A DNA stretch of 64,000 nucleotides, from positions 8,448,501-8,512,500 of the forward strand of contig NZ_CP012670.1 in the NCBI RefSeq assembly GCF_004135735.1. The letters run 5' to 3'. The translations under genes were made by a program, and so were the position numbers. Shown here one piece after another: positions 21,258-30,129 of the stretch. The stretch comes from Sorangium cellulosum (GTDB taxonomy: Bacteria; Myxococcota_A; Polyangia; Polyangiales; Polyangiaceae). The notes beneath the pieces were generated by a model. That model ran no database searches. It saw only the letters and a program-made list of their open reading frames with translations, and had not been told where the DNA came from. Each line of letters begins with the position of its first letter. Positions within the stretch are counted from its first letter, which is position 1.

Positions 21258-21316
21258 ACGCTAGCCAACCCCCCGCCCCCCGTCGCCCACGCCTCTCGGC
21301 CCCGACGCTCTACGCT

Positions 21317-22252
21317 CTAGCGGCGCGACGCGCCCTTGACGAACCAGCCGTTCAGGACGACGACCGCCAGGATCCAGACGACGCCGACGGTCGCGAAGAA
21401 GACCTGACCGAGCCAGAGCTGGTTCACGAGGAGCGTCAACACCACCATCGACAGGAACGCATCCCCGTTCGATACCGCCCAGAGCACGCCGATGAGACGG
21501 GCCAGCGGCGACGCCTCCTCCCGGATCAGCTGCTTTACCTGCTCCGCGCTGGTGGACGACCGGCTCCGCGCCGGGTCGAACCACGCGTGCTCGAACGAGA
21601 GATGCCCCATCCGCCCGATGAACACGTCGAAATGGGCGAAGAACGAGGACGACGGGCCAAGCGCCTGCGCCTTGCTGCGGAGCGATTCCACCGTCTCGTC
21701 CCGGCCCCGCTCGAAGACCGAGCAGTACTTGAGCTTGTAATAATCCGCAGCGAACGAGCGCAGCGCCGCCTGGAGCAGCGCGAGCAGCAGGATCCCGTTC
21801 GTGGACACGTAGGCGCTCCACGGGCCTGCCGGCGGCGGGTGAAGGTGAAAATGCCAGAAGATCCCGGCATAGAGAAAGGCGACTCCCAGCCAGTCCGCCA
21901 CGGCGTCGATGGCGTGCCCGGCCGGGCTCACCAGGCTCTTCGCCCGCGCCAGCGCCCCGTCCACGCAGTCCAGGATGGAGCGGATCTCGAACGCGAGCGC
22001 GCCGGCGACGAGGGCGCGCGGCTCATCGAACGTCACCAGGTACCCGGCGAGCGCCGCAAAGAGCGGCTGCACCAGCGTCACCTGGTTCGGGGTGACCGGC
22101 GTCCGCATCAACGCGCGCACGATCCAGCGCGCGACCGGGTACCGGTAGTAGCGATTGAACGGGTCCTCCATGCGCATCTTCCAGCCGCCGGGCACACCGC
22201 CGGACTGAGCGGTGGATGACGGGCTCTCGGCGGGAGCGCACGGCGCTGACAT
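21317..22252 (-). CDS. CDP-alcohol phosphatidyltransferase family protein
   Basis: A 311-residue integral membrane enzyme that would move a phospho- (or phosphono-) alcohol from a CDP carrier to a lipid or polyol acceptor. The full catalytic signature DxxDGxxARx8GxxxDxxxD spans residues 95-120 (D95, D98, G99, R103, G112, D116, D120). Several hydrophobic spans follow. ATG 22252 has GGAG 6 bases before it. It converges on the phosphonate-like operon, which supplies plausible CDP-linked substrates, so phosphonolipid synthesis is an inference. It is bracketed by the two structured repeat elements in the same orientation. Confidence 0.92.
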   Translation of the reverse strand: MSAPCAPAESPSSTAQSGGVPGGWKMRMEDPFNRYYRYPVARWIVRALMRTPVTPNQVTLVQPLFAALAGYLVTFDEPRALVAGALAFEIRSILDCVDGALARAKSLVSPAGHAIDAVADWLGVAFLYAGIFWHFHLHPPPAGPWSAYVSTNGILLLALLQAALRSFAADYYKLKYCSVFERGRDETVESLRSKAQALGPSSSFFAHFDVFIGRMGHLSFEHAWFDPARSRSSTSAEQVKQLIREEASPLARLIGVLWAVSNGDAFLSMVVLTLLVNQLWLGQVFFATVGVVWILAVVVLNGWFVKGASRR

Positions 22253-22310
22253 GGACGACTCCGGCCTGGAATCTAGAGCAGCTCCCCCGCGGAGACCAAC
22301 CGGATTGTGG

Positions 22311-22434
22311 GCGGCGGTGGCGGTCACGTTTGGGATGCTCACCTCCGGGGCTTGCGTTCCGGAGGGCCCTTTTTTCGGCCCGCCTGCGCGCCCCCCCTTC
22401 CGGTGAGCACCCCAAACGTGACCACCACCGCCGC
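22311..22434. repeat. structured palindromic element, copy 2
   Basis: Outer arms 22311-22343 and 22402-22434 pair over 33 positions with two mismatches, both of which become G-U wobbles in a minus-strand RNA. The 58-base core has the same 17-8-8-8-17 geometry as copy 1 and an identical left linker TCCGGGGCTTGCGTTCC. Inner arms 22361-22368 and 22377-22384 differ from copy 1 but still pair. It lies in the presumed 5' leader of the CDP-alcohol transferase gene. Confidence 0.88.
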
Positions 22435-22455
22435 GGACGCGCGTAGGGTGTGGCC

Positions 22456-22824
22456 GTGGCAAGCAGATCCTGGAGCGCAGCGCTCCTGCTCATGGCCGCC
22501 GGGTGCAGCCCGGGCGTGGGGTCCATCGGGGCCGTCCTGGCGAGAGACAACGCGTCGCAGGCGCTCTACGTGCGCGACGCGCCGCGGGGCCTGGCCGCCG
22601 AGCGGTCCGGGCTGATCCCCGGCGACGAGATCGTGATGATCGACGGCGTCTATGTCCGGGCTCTCCCGTCCGCCCAGGTGCGCGATCGGCTCCGCGGGGC
22701 GGTCGGGAGCGCGGTCGAGCTCACCGTCGTCCGCGGGGGCGAGGTGCGACGCGTCCGGATCGTGCGGGGCGAGCTCCAGGCGCACGAGGAGATCAAGCCC
22801 GGAGAGGAGCCGATCCCGCCCTGA
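22456..22824 (+). CDS. small PDZ-domain lipoprotein
   Basis: A 122-residue protein with a signal sequence ending in LLLMAAGC, a clear lipobox, then one PDZ-like domain: APRGLAAERSGLIPGDEIVMIDGVYV...LRGAVGSAVELTVVRGGEVRRVRIVR. Such free PDZ lipoproteins can act as adaptors for periplasmic proteases or secretion systems; no partner is visible. GTG 22456 was preferred over GTG 22450 because TAGGG is 7 bases before it. It converges on the YbjN-like gene with an 18-base gap. Confidence 0.83.
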   Translation: MASRSWSAALLLMAAGCSPGVGSIGAVLARDNASQALYVRDAPRGLAAERSGLIPGDEIVMIDGVYVRALPSAQVRDRLRGAVGSAVELTVVRGGEVRRVRIVRGELQAHEEIKPGEEPIPP

Positions 22825-22842
22825 GGGGGCGGGCGGCGCGCA

Positions 22843-23238
22843 TCACGGCGCGGCGAGCTGCTGCAGCTCGGCATAATGCTTGTTCGCATAGAACGAGAGG
22901 ACGTCGACGGCGTCGCGCACCTCGCTCGGATCGAGATCCTGAAGGCGGTACTCGACACTCAGGATCACATCGCCCTCCTCGTCGGCCGACAGCCTGGCCA
23001 TGTTGATCTCGCGGTTCAGCTGGAGGAGGCGCCGCACGACCACGTCGCCCTCCTCCGGATCCAGCGGGAGCCGCACGAACGGGATCACCGCGAAGAGGAC
23101 GAAGGGGGGCGAGATCCGCACGAACAGGGGAAAGACCCGCTCGGCCCCCTGGAAGTCGCTGCGCATCGTGTCGTCGGACACGACCTCCACGGCCCAGCCC
23201 TCGCGCTCGAGGCAGGCCTTGATCTCGTCGAACCTCAT
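22843..23238 (-). CDS. YbjN-like / secretion-chaperone-like small protein
   Basis: A 131-residue protein with the size and alternating pattern of the YbjN/T3SS-chaperone-like fold: an N-terminal helix (FDEIKACLEREGW), strands around VRISPPFVLFAVIPFVRLP, a long helix (VVRRLLQLNREINMARLSADEEGD) and a C-terminal helix. It has no catalytic motif. The fold assignment rests on the RLLQLNREINMARLSADEEGDV block, which is typical of YbjN-domain proteins. It is divergent from metK. Function is unknown. Confidence 0.75.
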   Translation of the reverse strand: MRFDEIKACLEREGWAVEVVSDDTMRSDFQGAERVFPLFVRISPPFVLFAVIPFVRLPLDPEEGDVVVRRLLQLNREINMARLSADEEGDVILSVEYRLQDLDPSEVRDAVDVLSFYANKHYAELQQLAAP

Positions 23239-23539
23239 GGCGCGGCATCATAGCCGCTCACGGCGCGATCCCGGGAGTGCGCCGGACCGGGGCGCCGGGG
23301 CGCCGCGCCCCTCCGGTCTCGAGGGCGCGCGCCCCGCCGCGGAACAGCTCCCTCGCCCGGGAAGGCGCCTCGGCGCGGCCCGCGCGAGGCGCGCGAGGCT
23401 CGACGGCCGCGGCGACCGCGAGGCGCCGGGTGCGACGGGACGCGCGGCCCCTCGACGCGGGCGGGGCAGGCCGCCGCTGGCCGGCTTGGTCGACCGGCCC
23501 CGCCCGGCGCCTTTTGTCCGGGGTAGGCCGTGGCTCGCG

Positions 23540-23568
23540 TTGACGGTGCCGCGCGCTCGAACTATTCG
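23540..23568 (+). promoter_or_regulatory. probable sigma-70-type promoter for metK
   Basis: TTGACG (23540-23545) and TATTCG (23563-23568) are separated by 17 bases, 37 bases upstream of the metK ATG. The rest of the 366-base gap 23239-23604 between the YbjN-like gene and metK is G+C-rich and shows no gene; no known SAM riboswitch was recognised. Confidence 0.5.
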
Positions 23569-23604
23569 TAGGGGTCGTTTTTGCGTCCGCCGAAGGAGCG
23601 ATTC

Positions 23605-24852
23605 ATGCGCCGTTACCAGTTCACTTCCGAGTCCGTCACCGAAGGACACCCCGACAAGGTTTGCGACCAGATCTCCGACGCTATCCTCGATGGAATCCTC
23701 GAGAAGGATCCGACGGCGCGGGTCGCCTGCGAAACGCTGGTGAAGACGGGCATGGCCGTCGTCGCCGGCGAGATCACGACGTCGGCGTGGGTCGACATGC
23801 CGGTCGTGGTCCGCAACACGATCAAGGAGATCGGATACACCGACGCCGCGATGGGCTTCGACTACGGGACATGCGCGGTGCTCACGGCGATCGAGAAGCA
23901 GTCGCCCGATATCTCCCGCGGCGTGACCGAGGGCGAGGGCCTCTTCAAGGAGCAGGGCGCGGGCGATCAGGGGCTCATGTTCGGCTTCGCGACCGACGAG
24001 ACGCCCGACCTGATGCCCGCCCCGATCAACTATGCCCACCGCCTCGCGCGCAAGCTCGCCGATCTCCGCAAATCCAAGAAGCTTGATTGGCTGCGCCCCG
24101 ACGGCAAGACCCAGGTCACGATCGAGTACGAGGACTACACGCCCGTCCGCGTCAGCGCGGTCGTCCTGTCGACGCAGCACAACCCCGAGGTCAAGCACAA
24201 GACGATCGTCGACGCCGTGCGGAGCATGATCATCGAGAAGGTCATCCCCGCCAAGCTCATGGATCGGAGCACGAAGATCTACGTGAACCCCACCGGCCGC
24301 TTCGTGGTCGGCGGCCCCTACGGCGACGCCGGCCTCACCGGCCGCAAGATCATCGTCGACACCTACGGCGGCATGGGCCGGCACGGCGGCGGCGCCTTCA
24401 GCGGCAAGGACCCGACCAAGGTCGACCGCTCCGCCTGCTACTACGCGCGCTACGTCGCGAAGAACGTCGTCGCGGCCAAGCTCGCCTCGCGCTGCGAGGT
24501 GCAGATCGCGTACGCCATCGGCGTCGCGCAGCCGGTCGGCGTCCACGTCAGCACCTTCGGCACGGGCCGCGTGGACGAGGACGTGCTCGAGAAGTACATC
24601 ATGCAGAACTTCGACATGCGGCCGAAGGCGATCATCGAGCAGCTCGACCTGCTCAAGCCCATCTACCGCAAGACGGCCGCGTACGGCCACTTCGGGCGCG
24701 ACGAGTTCGCCTGGGAGAAGACGAACCGCGCGGCCAAGATGGCCGACGATCTGCTGCGCCCGACGCAGGTCGCGGTGCCCGCCAAGGCGAACGGCTCCCT
24801 CAAGAAGGAGCCGAAGCGCAAGGGCAAGAAGGAAGTGAGCGCCGAGGCCTGA
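23605..24852 (+). CDS. metK: S-adenosylmethionine synthetase
   Basis: MetK makes SAM from methionine and ATP, supplying the methyltransferases in this window among others. 415 residues. The N-terminal FTSESVTEGHPDKVCDQISDAI, the middle QGAGDQGLMFG and the C-terminal GGGAFSGKDPTKVDRSA loop (metal and phosphate ligands) are all present. ATG 23605 was chosen over the upstream TTG because AAGGAG is 6 bases before it and the protein family begins here. The last 25 residues (Lys/Glu-rich) extend beyond the usual end. A terminator-like hairpin follows. Confidence 0.97.
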   Translation: MRRYQFTSESVTEGHPDKVCDQISDAILDGILEKDPTARVACETLVKTGMAVVAGEITTSAWVDMPVVVRNTIKEIGYTDAAMGFDYGTCAVLTAIEKQSPDISRGVTEGEGLFKEQGAGDQGLMFGFATDETPDLMPAPINYAHRLARKLADLRKSKKLDWLRPDGKTQVTIEYEDYTPVRVSAVVLSTQHNPEVKHKTIVDAVRSMIIEKVIPAKLMDRSTKIYVNPTGRFVVGGPYGDAGLTGRKIIVDTYGGMGRHGGGAFSGKDPTKVDRSACYYARYVAKNVVAAKLASRCEVQIAYAIGVAQPVGVHVSTFGTGRVDEDVLEKYIMQNFDMRPKAIIEQLDLLKPIYRKTAAYGHFGRDEFAWEKTNRAAKMADDLLRPTQVAVPAKANGSLKKEPKRKGKKEVSAEA

Positions 24853-24922
24853 TCGTTCGGAACACCCGCCGGGCGGACCGGCGCGGGCGGCGCTCGGCCG
24901 TCCGTCCCGGGGGAGGGGGCGA

Positions 24923-24953
24923 GAGCGCCGGCGCATCCACCGCGCCGGCGCTC
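24923..24953 (+). terminator. terminator-like hairpin downstream of metK
   Basis: GAGCGCCGGCGC / GCGCCGGCGCTC is a perfect 12-bp stem with a 7-base loop, 70 bases past the metK stop. There is no clear T-run. The remainder of the 323-base gap 24853-25175 shows no gene. Confidence 0.55.
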
Positions 24954-25175
24954 CGCGCTTCGTCGCCGCGGGCAGCGCGTCTCGCACGTCCTCCTCGCGG
25001 CGGCTTCGGACCGGGAGCCTGTGCACGATGTGGGCCCCCGACTCACAAAAAAGCACCGCCTCATGCCGGGATCGGCTGACTGTCGGCGTCACTTCTGCTG
25101 ATAAAATTGTCGACGACTCCCGTATCGCCGGATCGACCTGAACCTCCCCGGTTCTTGCGACCTCGAGGAGCGCCG

Positions 25176-26513
25176 ATGAGGGCCTGGCTGAAATTCTTGA
25201 GCTTCATGACGGTCACGGGGTGTCTGGGCGTCTCCTGCACCGGGAGGATCGGGCCGGCAGGCGGCCTCCTCTCCGGCGGGGGCGGCGGCGCGGACAGCAC
25301 CGGGGCCGGCGGCGCCACCGGCACGACGGCCGATACGACCATCACCACGTCCGGGTCAGGGGGCGGATCCACGCCCGCGACCACGTCCGGCGGCGGGTCC
25401 GCGGGCGGCGGCGGCGGCGCGGACTGCGGCGGCTCGCCCGACGACGACGCGGACGGCGACGGCTTCTCGGAGGACGAAGGCGACTGCGACGACTGCAATC
25501 CACGGGTCAACCCGAGGGCGCTCGAGCTCCCGACCGTCGGCGGCGAGGGCGGCGACGCGCCGGAGCCCGTCGACGACGACTGCGACGGTATCCCCGACAA
25601 CGTGCCCGAGCCGTGCGACGGCGATCTCGCGATCGACGACCCGGATCCGCTCAACGCCGCGAGGGCGATCGAGCTGTGCGCGATGTCGTCCGATCCCGCA
25701 CGCTGGGGCGTGGTCTCCGCGACCTGGATGAAGGTCGACGGCTCGGCGCCCCCGGAAGCAGCGGAGAAGCTCACCGGCTTCCACCTCGGGCACGGGATCC
25801 TCGACGGGTTCGGGCCCAACGTCGCGCCGAGAGGCGGGGCGCGGCTGCTCGCCCTCTCGAGCGGCGCGGCGCGGCAGGACACCGATCCGGACTTCCAGAG
25901 CCCCTCGGGGTTTGCCAAGGGCTATTCAGGCGATTTGCCGCGCGGCTTCCCCAGGTCGCCTCGCGGCTGTGTCGATTTCCTGCCGGGGAGGCCGGAAGAC
26001 CCGATCGCCGTCGAGATCACCATCCGTGTTCCATCGAACGTCCACGGCTTCTCGTTCAACACCAAATACAACACGTTCGACTGGCCGGATGTCGTCTGCA
26101 GCAGCTTCAACGACTTCTTCCTCGCGCTCCTCTCGCCGGCGCCGCCCGATCGCATCGACGGGCACCTCCTGTTCGACCACGAGGAGAACGCGATGAGCCT
26201 CAACAACGCCTTCATCGACGTCTGCAAGTGCCAGGGCGGCTCGCCCTGCGAGCTCGGGGGCAGGAGCTTCGCGTGCTCGCTCGGGCTGCGGGAGCTGCTC
26301 GGGACGGGGTTCGAGAACCGCGCCGCGACGGGCTGGCTCGTCACCACGGCGCCCGTGGAGCCGGGTCAGGAGATCAAGATCCGGTGGGGCGTGTACGACG
26401 CCGGCGACGGCACCCTCGATTCGACCGGCCTCATCGACAACTGGCAGTGGATCGTCGAGCCCGGCGTGCCCGTGAAGACGATGGTCGCCCCGCCCCCGGC
26501 CGCGGAGGAGTAG
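25176..26513 (+). CDS. MopE-type/choice-of-anchor-L lipoprotein
   Basis: A 445-residue exported protein. The signal peptide ends in VTGC, a usable lipobox. A Gly/Ser/Thr-rich spacer (about 25-90) leads to an acidic calcium-binding-like segment with DGDGFSEDEGDCDDCNP and DDDCDGIPDN, as in MopE-type metal-binding motifs. The C-terminal 250 residues fit the choice-of-anchor L domain (FHLGHGILDGFG...NTKYNTFDWPD...LIDNWQW). Such proteins are common on myxobacterial surfaces; the role is unknown. ATG 25176 has GAGGAG 5 bases upstream. Numerous paired cysteines fit an oxidising location. Confidence 0.85.
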   Translation: MRAWLKFLSFMTVTGCLGVSCTGRIGPAGGLLSGGGGGADSTGAGGATGTTADTTITTSGSGGGSTPATTSGGGSAGGGGGADCGGSPDDDADGDGFSEDEGDCDDCNPRVNPRALELPTVGGEGGDAPEPVDDDCDGIPDNVPEPCDGDLAIDDPDPLNAARAIELCAMSSDPARWGVVSATWMKVDGSAPPEAAEKLTGFHLGHGILDGFGPNVAPRGGARLLALSSGAARQDTDPDFQSPSGFAKGYSGDLPRGFPRSPRGCVDFLPGRPEDPIAVEITIRVPSNVHGFSFNTKYNTFDWPDVVCSSFNDFFLALLSPAPPDRIDGHLLFDHEENAMSLNNAFIDVCKCQGGSPCELGGRSFACSLGLRELLGTGFENRAATGWLVTTAPVEPGQEIKIRWGVYDAGDGTLDSTGLIDNWQWIVEPGVPVKTMVAPPPAAEE

Positions 26514-26548
26514 GCGCGGCAGCCGCGATCGCGCCGCCCGCGGGCGCC

Positions 26549-27193
26549 TCAGGCGACCACGGGCGCGTCCGACGTCGCCGCGCCGACGCCGGCGAGCAGC
26601 TCCCTGTACCACGCGGCCGCCTCCGCGGCGCGGCCCGGCAGCGCGCGGCTGCTCCAGAGGACCGAGAGCGTGCGCGTCGTCCCGGCGTGCGTCTTCGTCC
26701 GCTGCGCGTCCTTCACCGCGTTCGCGCACGGGCCCTCCGCGTCGAAGACGCAGAGCAGCCCCGCGAGGTCGATCTCCTGCCCTGAAGCGTTGAACACGTA
26801 GCGGGAGCCGGCGGGCGCGACGTCGATGCGGAGCGGCGGCGCCGCGCGGTCGAGGTCGATGACGCTGATGGGCAGCCCGGTGTGCAGCGACACGGCGTTG
26901 CACGCATCGACGGCCGCGTTGATGGACGCGAGCGAGCCGCCCTCCACGGCGCGGAGGAGGTACTCGGAGGCCGGCTTGCCCCGGCCCGTCGGCTTGTAGC
27001 CGCCGTGCCGGAGGAGGTCGCGGACGGCCGCGCGCACGGCGTCGTCCGAGCGGAACGGGGCCGAGGCCTCGCCGGACAGGAGGCCGCGGAGCGCCTCGCT
27101 CACCGGCAGCTCGCCGAGCGGCGCGGGGAAGGTCGTGACGAAGGCGGCGGCGTCGAGCAGCGGATGTGGCGCGATCGTGAGCACGCGGCGCAC
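26549..27193 (-). CDS. free-standing B3/B4 tRNA-editing-like domain protein
   Basis: A 214-residue product with the B3/4 fold found in phenylalanyl-tRNA synthetase beta subunits, where it clears Tyr-tRNA-Phe. Visible conserved parts are the GGYKPTGRGKPASEYLL and INAAVDACNAVSLHTGLPISVIDLDR blocks. It lacks the other PheT domains, so it is a solo protein; such proteins may edit mischarged tRNA or bind tRNA or amino acids. The start is a GTG, without a strong ribosome site. It is divergent from the O-antigen ligase gene across 250 bases with no other feature seen. Confidence 0.87.
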   Translation of the reverse strand: MRRVLTIAPHPLLDAAAFVTTFPAPLGELPVSEALRGLLSGEASAPFRSDDAVRAAVRDLLRHGGYKPTGRGKPASEYLLRAVEGGSLASINAAVDACNAVSLHTGLPISVIDLDRAAPPLRIDVAPAGSRYVFNASGQEIDLAGLLCVFDAEGPCANAVKDAQRTKTHAGTTRTLSVLWSSRALPGRAAEAAAWYRELLAGVGAATSDAPVVA

Positions 27194-27444
27194 TCTACAT
27201 CACCGGGGCCGCCGCGCGAGCAGCGTCCTCGGCCGCCCTGCGCGGGCGCGGCGTGGGAGCCCGTCCTCGCCATCACGATGGCCCCGTCCGGGGCGCGCAG
27301 GAACACGCGATTTCCAGCGTCGATGTGGAGGAGAGGACGACTGTCCTCCGATACTCACTCTGTCCACGCAGCGCGCGATTGAGACCTCTCCTGTCGTGAG
27401 CGATCTCGCCCCGCAGCGACCCAGATCGACTACCCTGGCGGGCC

Positions 27445-30129
27445 GTGGAGCCGGACTACACACGCCTTACGCCGAGGTCGCCGGGCGAGCGCCGGCGCTC
27501 GATGAGCGCCGCGTCGTGGAGCCGTCCAGGAGGGGCCGCGCCGCTCGCCGAGCGCGTGATCCCATGGCTGCTCGCGGCCACGATCGCCGGGTCCGTGCTC
27601 GCCATCGGCGCCGTGCATACGCCCACGCTGGCGCTGGTGTCTTCGGTCACCGCGGTCGCAGCGGCGCTCTCTCTGCGTGCCAGCGCGCTCACGGGCGGGC
27701 GCTCCCCCGTGAGGTCGCTGCCAGCGATCACGCTGCTCGGCTTGACGGCATATACGCTGCTGCAGGCGGCGCCGCTGCCGCTCGCCTGGCTCGCGCGCCT
27801 CTCGCCGGCGAGCGCCGATGTCTGGTCGCGCGCCCTCTTGCCGCTCGGGGAGGCGGCGCCCGGGGTCGCCAGCCTCTCGCTCGACCCCGGGGCCACGCTG
27901 GTGGAGGCCGCGAAATGGCTCACGTATGCCGGCGTCTTCATCACGGCCGCCTTCGTCGGGGCGAGGCGCGGCGCGCGGCTCGTGATCGCCATCGTCTTCA
28001 GCAGCGCGTCCCTCGCCGCGCTCACCACGATCGCCCACGGGCTCCTCGGCGCGACGAAGGTCTTCGGCCTCTATCAGCCGCGCTTCTCGGTCGCGGCGTG
28101 GCACGTCGGGCCGCTGCTCAACCCGAACAACCTCGCCGGGTACCTGAACCTCGGGATCCTCTCGGGCGTCGGCTTGCTGCTCACGAGCAGGCCGATCCTC
28201 CCTGTCTGGATCACCGGGGTCGGGCTCACCACGATCGTGGGGGTCGGCATCATCGCGTCGTCGCGCGGAGGGCTGCTCGTGCTGCCGCTCGGCCTCGCCC
28301 TCTTCGCGCTGTTCTCGTGGCGACGGCGCGGCAGGCGTCGCCTGGGCGGGCGCGAGAGGAGCCGGGCGGCCTGGCTCCTCGGCGTGGCCATCGGCGGCGG
28401 CGCGCTGCTCGCCGCGCTCGCCGCCACGAACCACACGCTCACGGAGATCGCGGACGACAACCTCGACAAGCTGTCGCTGTTCCACGCGACGCTCCCGCTG
28501 CTCGCGGACCACTGGCTCCTCGGCGTCGGGCGCGGCGCGTTCGAGACGGTGTTCCCCGCGTACCGCAGGGCGCCGGGGAACATCGTGTTCACCCACGCGG
28601 AGAACTTCGTGATCCAGTGGGCGGCGGAGTGGGGCATCCCGGCGGCGACGCTCGCGCTCGGCGCGCTCGGCGTCGCGTTTCGCCCGGGCAAGATCGCCCT
28701 CAGGGGGAGCACGGCGGCGGTGGGCGCCTGGGTCGGCTGCGTGGTGCTCCTCGCCCAGAACCTGTTCGATCTCGGGCTCGAGGTGCCCGGCGTGACCATC
28801 GCGCTCACGGCGACGCTCGGCGCGCTCTGGGGCGAGGCCCACCCCGAGCGGCGGCGGCGCGAGGCCCCGGCGGAGGATCCCGGCGCGGCGCGGTGGCGCG
28901 CGCTCGGGCTCCCCGCGTGCGCCGCGGCCTCCGGGCTCGCGCTCGTCGCCCTGATGGTGCGCTTCGGCGCCCGCGACGTCGACCACGACCGCCGGGCGCT
29001 GCGCGCGCTGAGCGACGCGGACGCGGCCAGCGGCGCCGGCTGGGGAGCCTTCCGCGGCGAGCTCCGCGCGGCGATGCTCCGCCACCCGGCGGAGCCCTAC
29101 TTCCCGCTGCTCGGCGCGGTCGTGGCCATGAAGGGCCGGAGCGAGAGCCCGATCCCCTGGCTCCAGCGCACGCTCGAGCGCTCGCGCCGCCACGGCCGCG
29201 CCCACCTCCTGCTCGCGGAGGTGCTCGCGTCGCGCGGCGCCACGGAGCAGGCGCTCCTGAGCCTCCGGCTCGCGGTGGAGGACGACCCCCGCGTGACCAG
29301 CGCGGCCGCGCGCCTCGCCCTGCAGTGGGCCCAGCGCTGGGAAGAGCTCGTGCGGGCCGTGCCGGAGGGCGAGGCCGGGGCCGAGATGCTCGAGCGGATG
29401 GCCATCGTCTGGGACCGAAAGGGCGACCAGGCGCTGCGCCTCCGGTGCGCCGAGGAGGCGATCGCGCGCGCCCCGGACCGCATCGGCGCCCGCTGGGCGG
29501 CCGGCGACACGCTGCTCGCCATGCTGGACGACCCGGGCTCCCCCCGCTGCGGCGGCGCGGAGGACGCCGCGGCGCGGCGCGCCGCCTGCGAGGCGCAGGT
29601 CGAGGCGCACGCCGCGGCGATCCAGGGCCGCAAGGAGAGCTCGTTCTTCGCGGTCCAGCTGCGGGCGCGGCGCCTCCTGCTGCGCAAGGAGAGCGCCGAG
29701 GCGGAGCGGCTGCTCGCGGGCAGCTGCGAGCGGCTGGACAACCGGGCCGGCTGCCATCGCCTGCGGGTCACGGCGGCGGCGCAGATGCCCTCGCCCGAGC
29801 GGCTCCTCCCCGCGATCCGCGATCTCCTGTCCGCGTCGTGCAGCTCGCCGTCGGCGTGCGCGGCGGCGTCCACCTGGGTCGGGGACCTGCTCGCCGCGCG
29901 AAAGGACTACTCGTCGGCCGTGACCCACTTCGCGCGGGCGGCGCAGGACGAGCCGACGGAGGAGCGGCTGCTCAAGCTGGCCAGCGCCGCGAGCGAGGCG
30001 GGCGCCCACGTCGAGGCGGCGAACGCGCTGGAGCGCGTGCTGCACCGGCGCGGCGGCGACGACCCCGAGCTGCGCCGGCGCATCCTCGACGAGAAGGCCA
30101 AGGCGCTGGCGCCCGCGCTCACCCCGTAG
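27445..30129 (+). CDS. O-antigen ligase/polymerase family membrane protein with a TPR-like tail
   Basis: 894 residues. The first 450 or so are a polytopic membrane region with the Wzy_C-type blocks LLNPNNLAGYLNLG, SSRGGLLVLPLGL and, in the large loop, FTHAENFVIQWAAEWG, which fit O-antigen ligases/polymerases acting on lipid-linked glycans on the periplasmic side. The rest is soluble and made of helical repeats (for example HGRAHLLLAEVLASRGATEQALLSLRLAVEDDP, shown as landmark only in part), TPR-like. It starts the polysaccharide locus. GTG 27445 is used; an ATG at 27502 is possible. The 3' end overlaps the convergent gene by 11 bases. Confidence 0.85.
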   Translation: MEPDYTRLTPRSPGERRRSMSAASWSRPGGAAPLAERVIPWLLAATIAGSVLAIGAVHTPTLALVSSVTAVAAALSLRASALTGGRSPVRSLPAITLLGLTAYTLLQAAPLPLAWLARLSPASADVWSRALLPLGEAAPGVASLSLDPGATLVEAAKWLTYAGVFITAAFVGARRGARLVIAIVFSSASLAALTTIAHGLLGATKVFGLYQPRFSVAAWHVGPLLNPNNLAGYLNLGILSGVGLLLTSRPILPVWITGVGLTTIVGVGIIASSRGGLLVLPLGLALFALFSWRRRGRRRLGGRERSRAAWLLGVAIGGGALLAALAATNHTLTEIADDNLDKLSLFHATLPLLADHWLLGVGRGAFETVFPAYRRAPGNIVFTHAENFVIQWAAEWGIPAATLALGALGVAFRPGKIALRGSTAAVGAWVGCVVLLAQNLFDLGLEVPGVTIALTATLGALWGEAHPERRRREAPAEDPGAARWRALGLPACAAASGLALVALMVRFGARDVDHDRRALRALSDADAASGAGWGAFRGELRAAMLRHPAEPYFPLLGAVVAMKGRSESPIPWLQRTLERSRRHGRAHLLLAEVLASRGATEQALLSLRLAVEDDPRVTSAAARLALQWAQRWEELVRAVPEGEAGAEMLERMAIVWDRKGDQALRLRCAEEAIARAPDRIGARWAAGDTLLAMLDDPGSPRCGGAEDAAARRAACEAQVEAHAAAIQGRKESSFFAVQLRARRLLLRKESAEAERLLAGSCERLDNRAGCHRLRVTAAAQMPSPERLLPAIRDLLSASCSSPSACAAASTWVGDLLAARKDYSSAVTHFARAAQDEPTEERLLKLASAASEAGAHVEAANALERVLHRRGGDDPELRRRILDEKAKALAPALTP

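Noticed and set aside
23239..23604. SAM riboswitch upstream of metK
   Set aside because: No known SAM riboswitch core could be recognised; only a promoter-like pair was seen.
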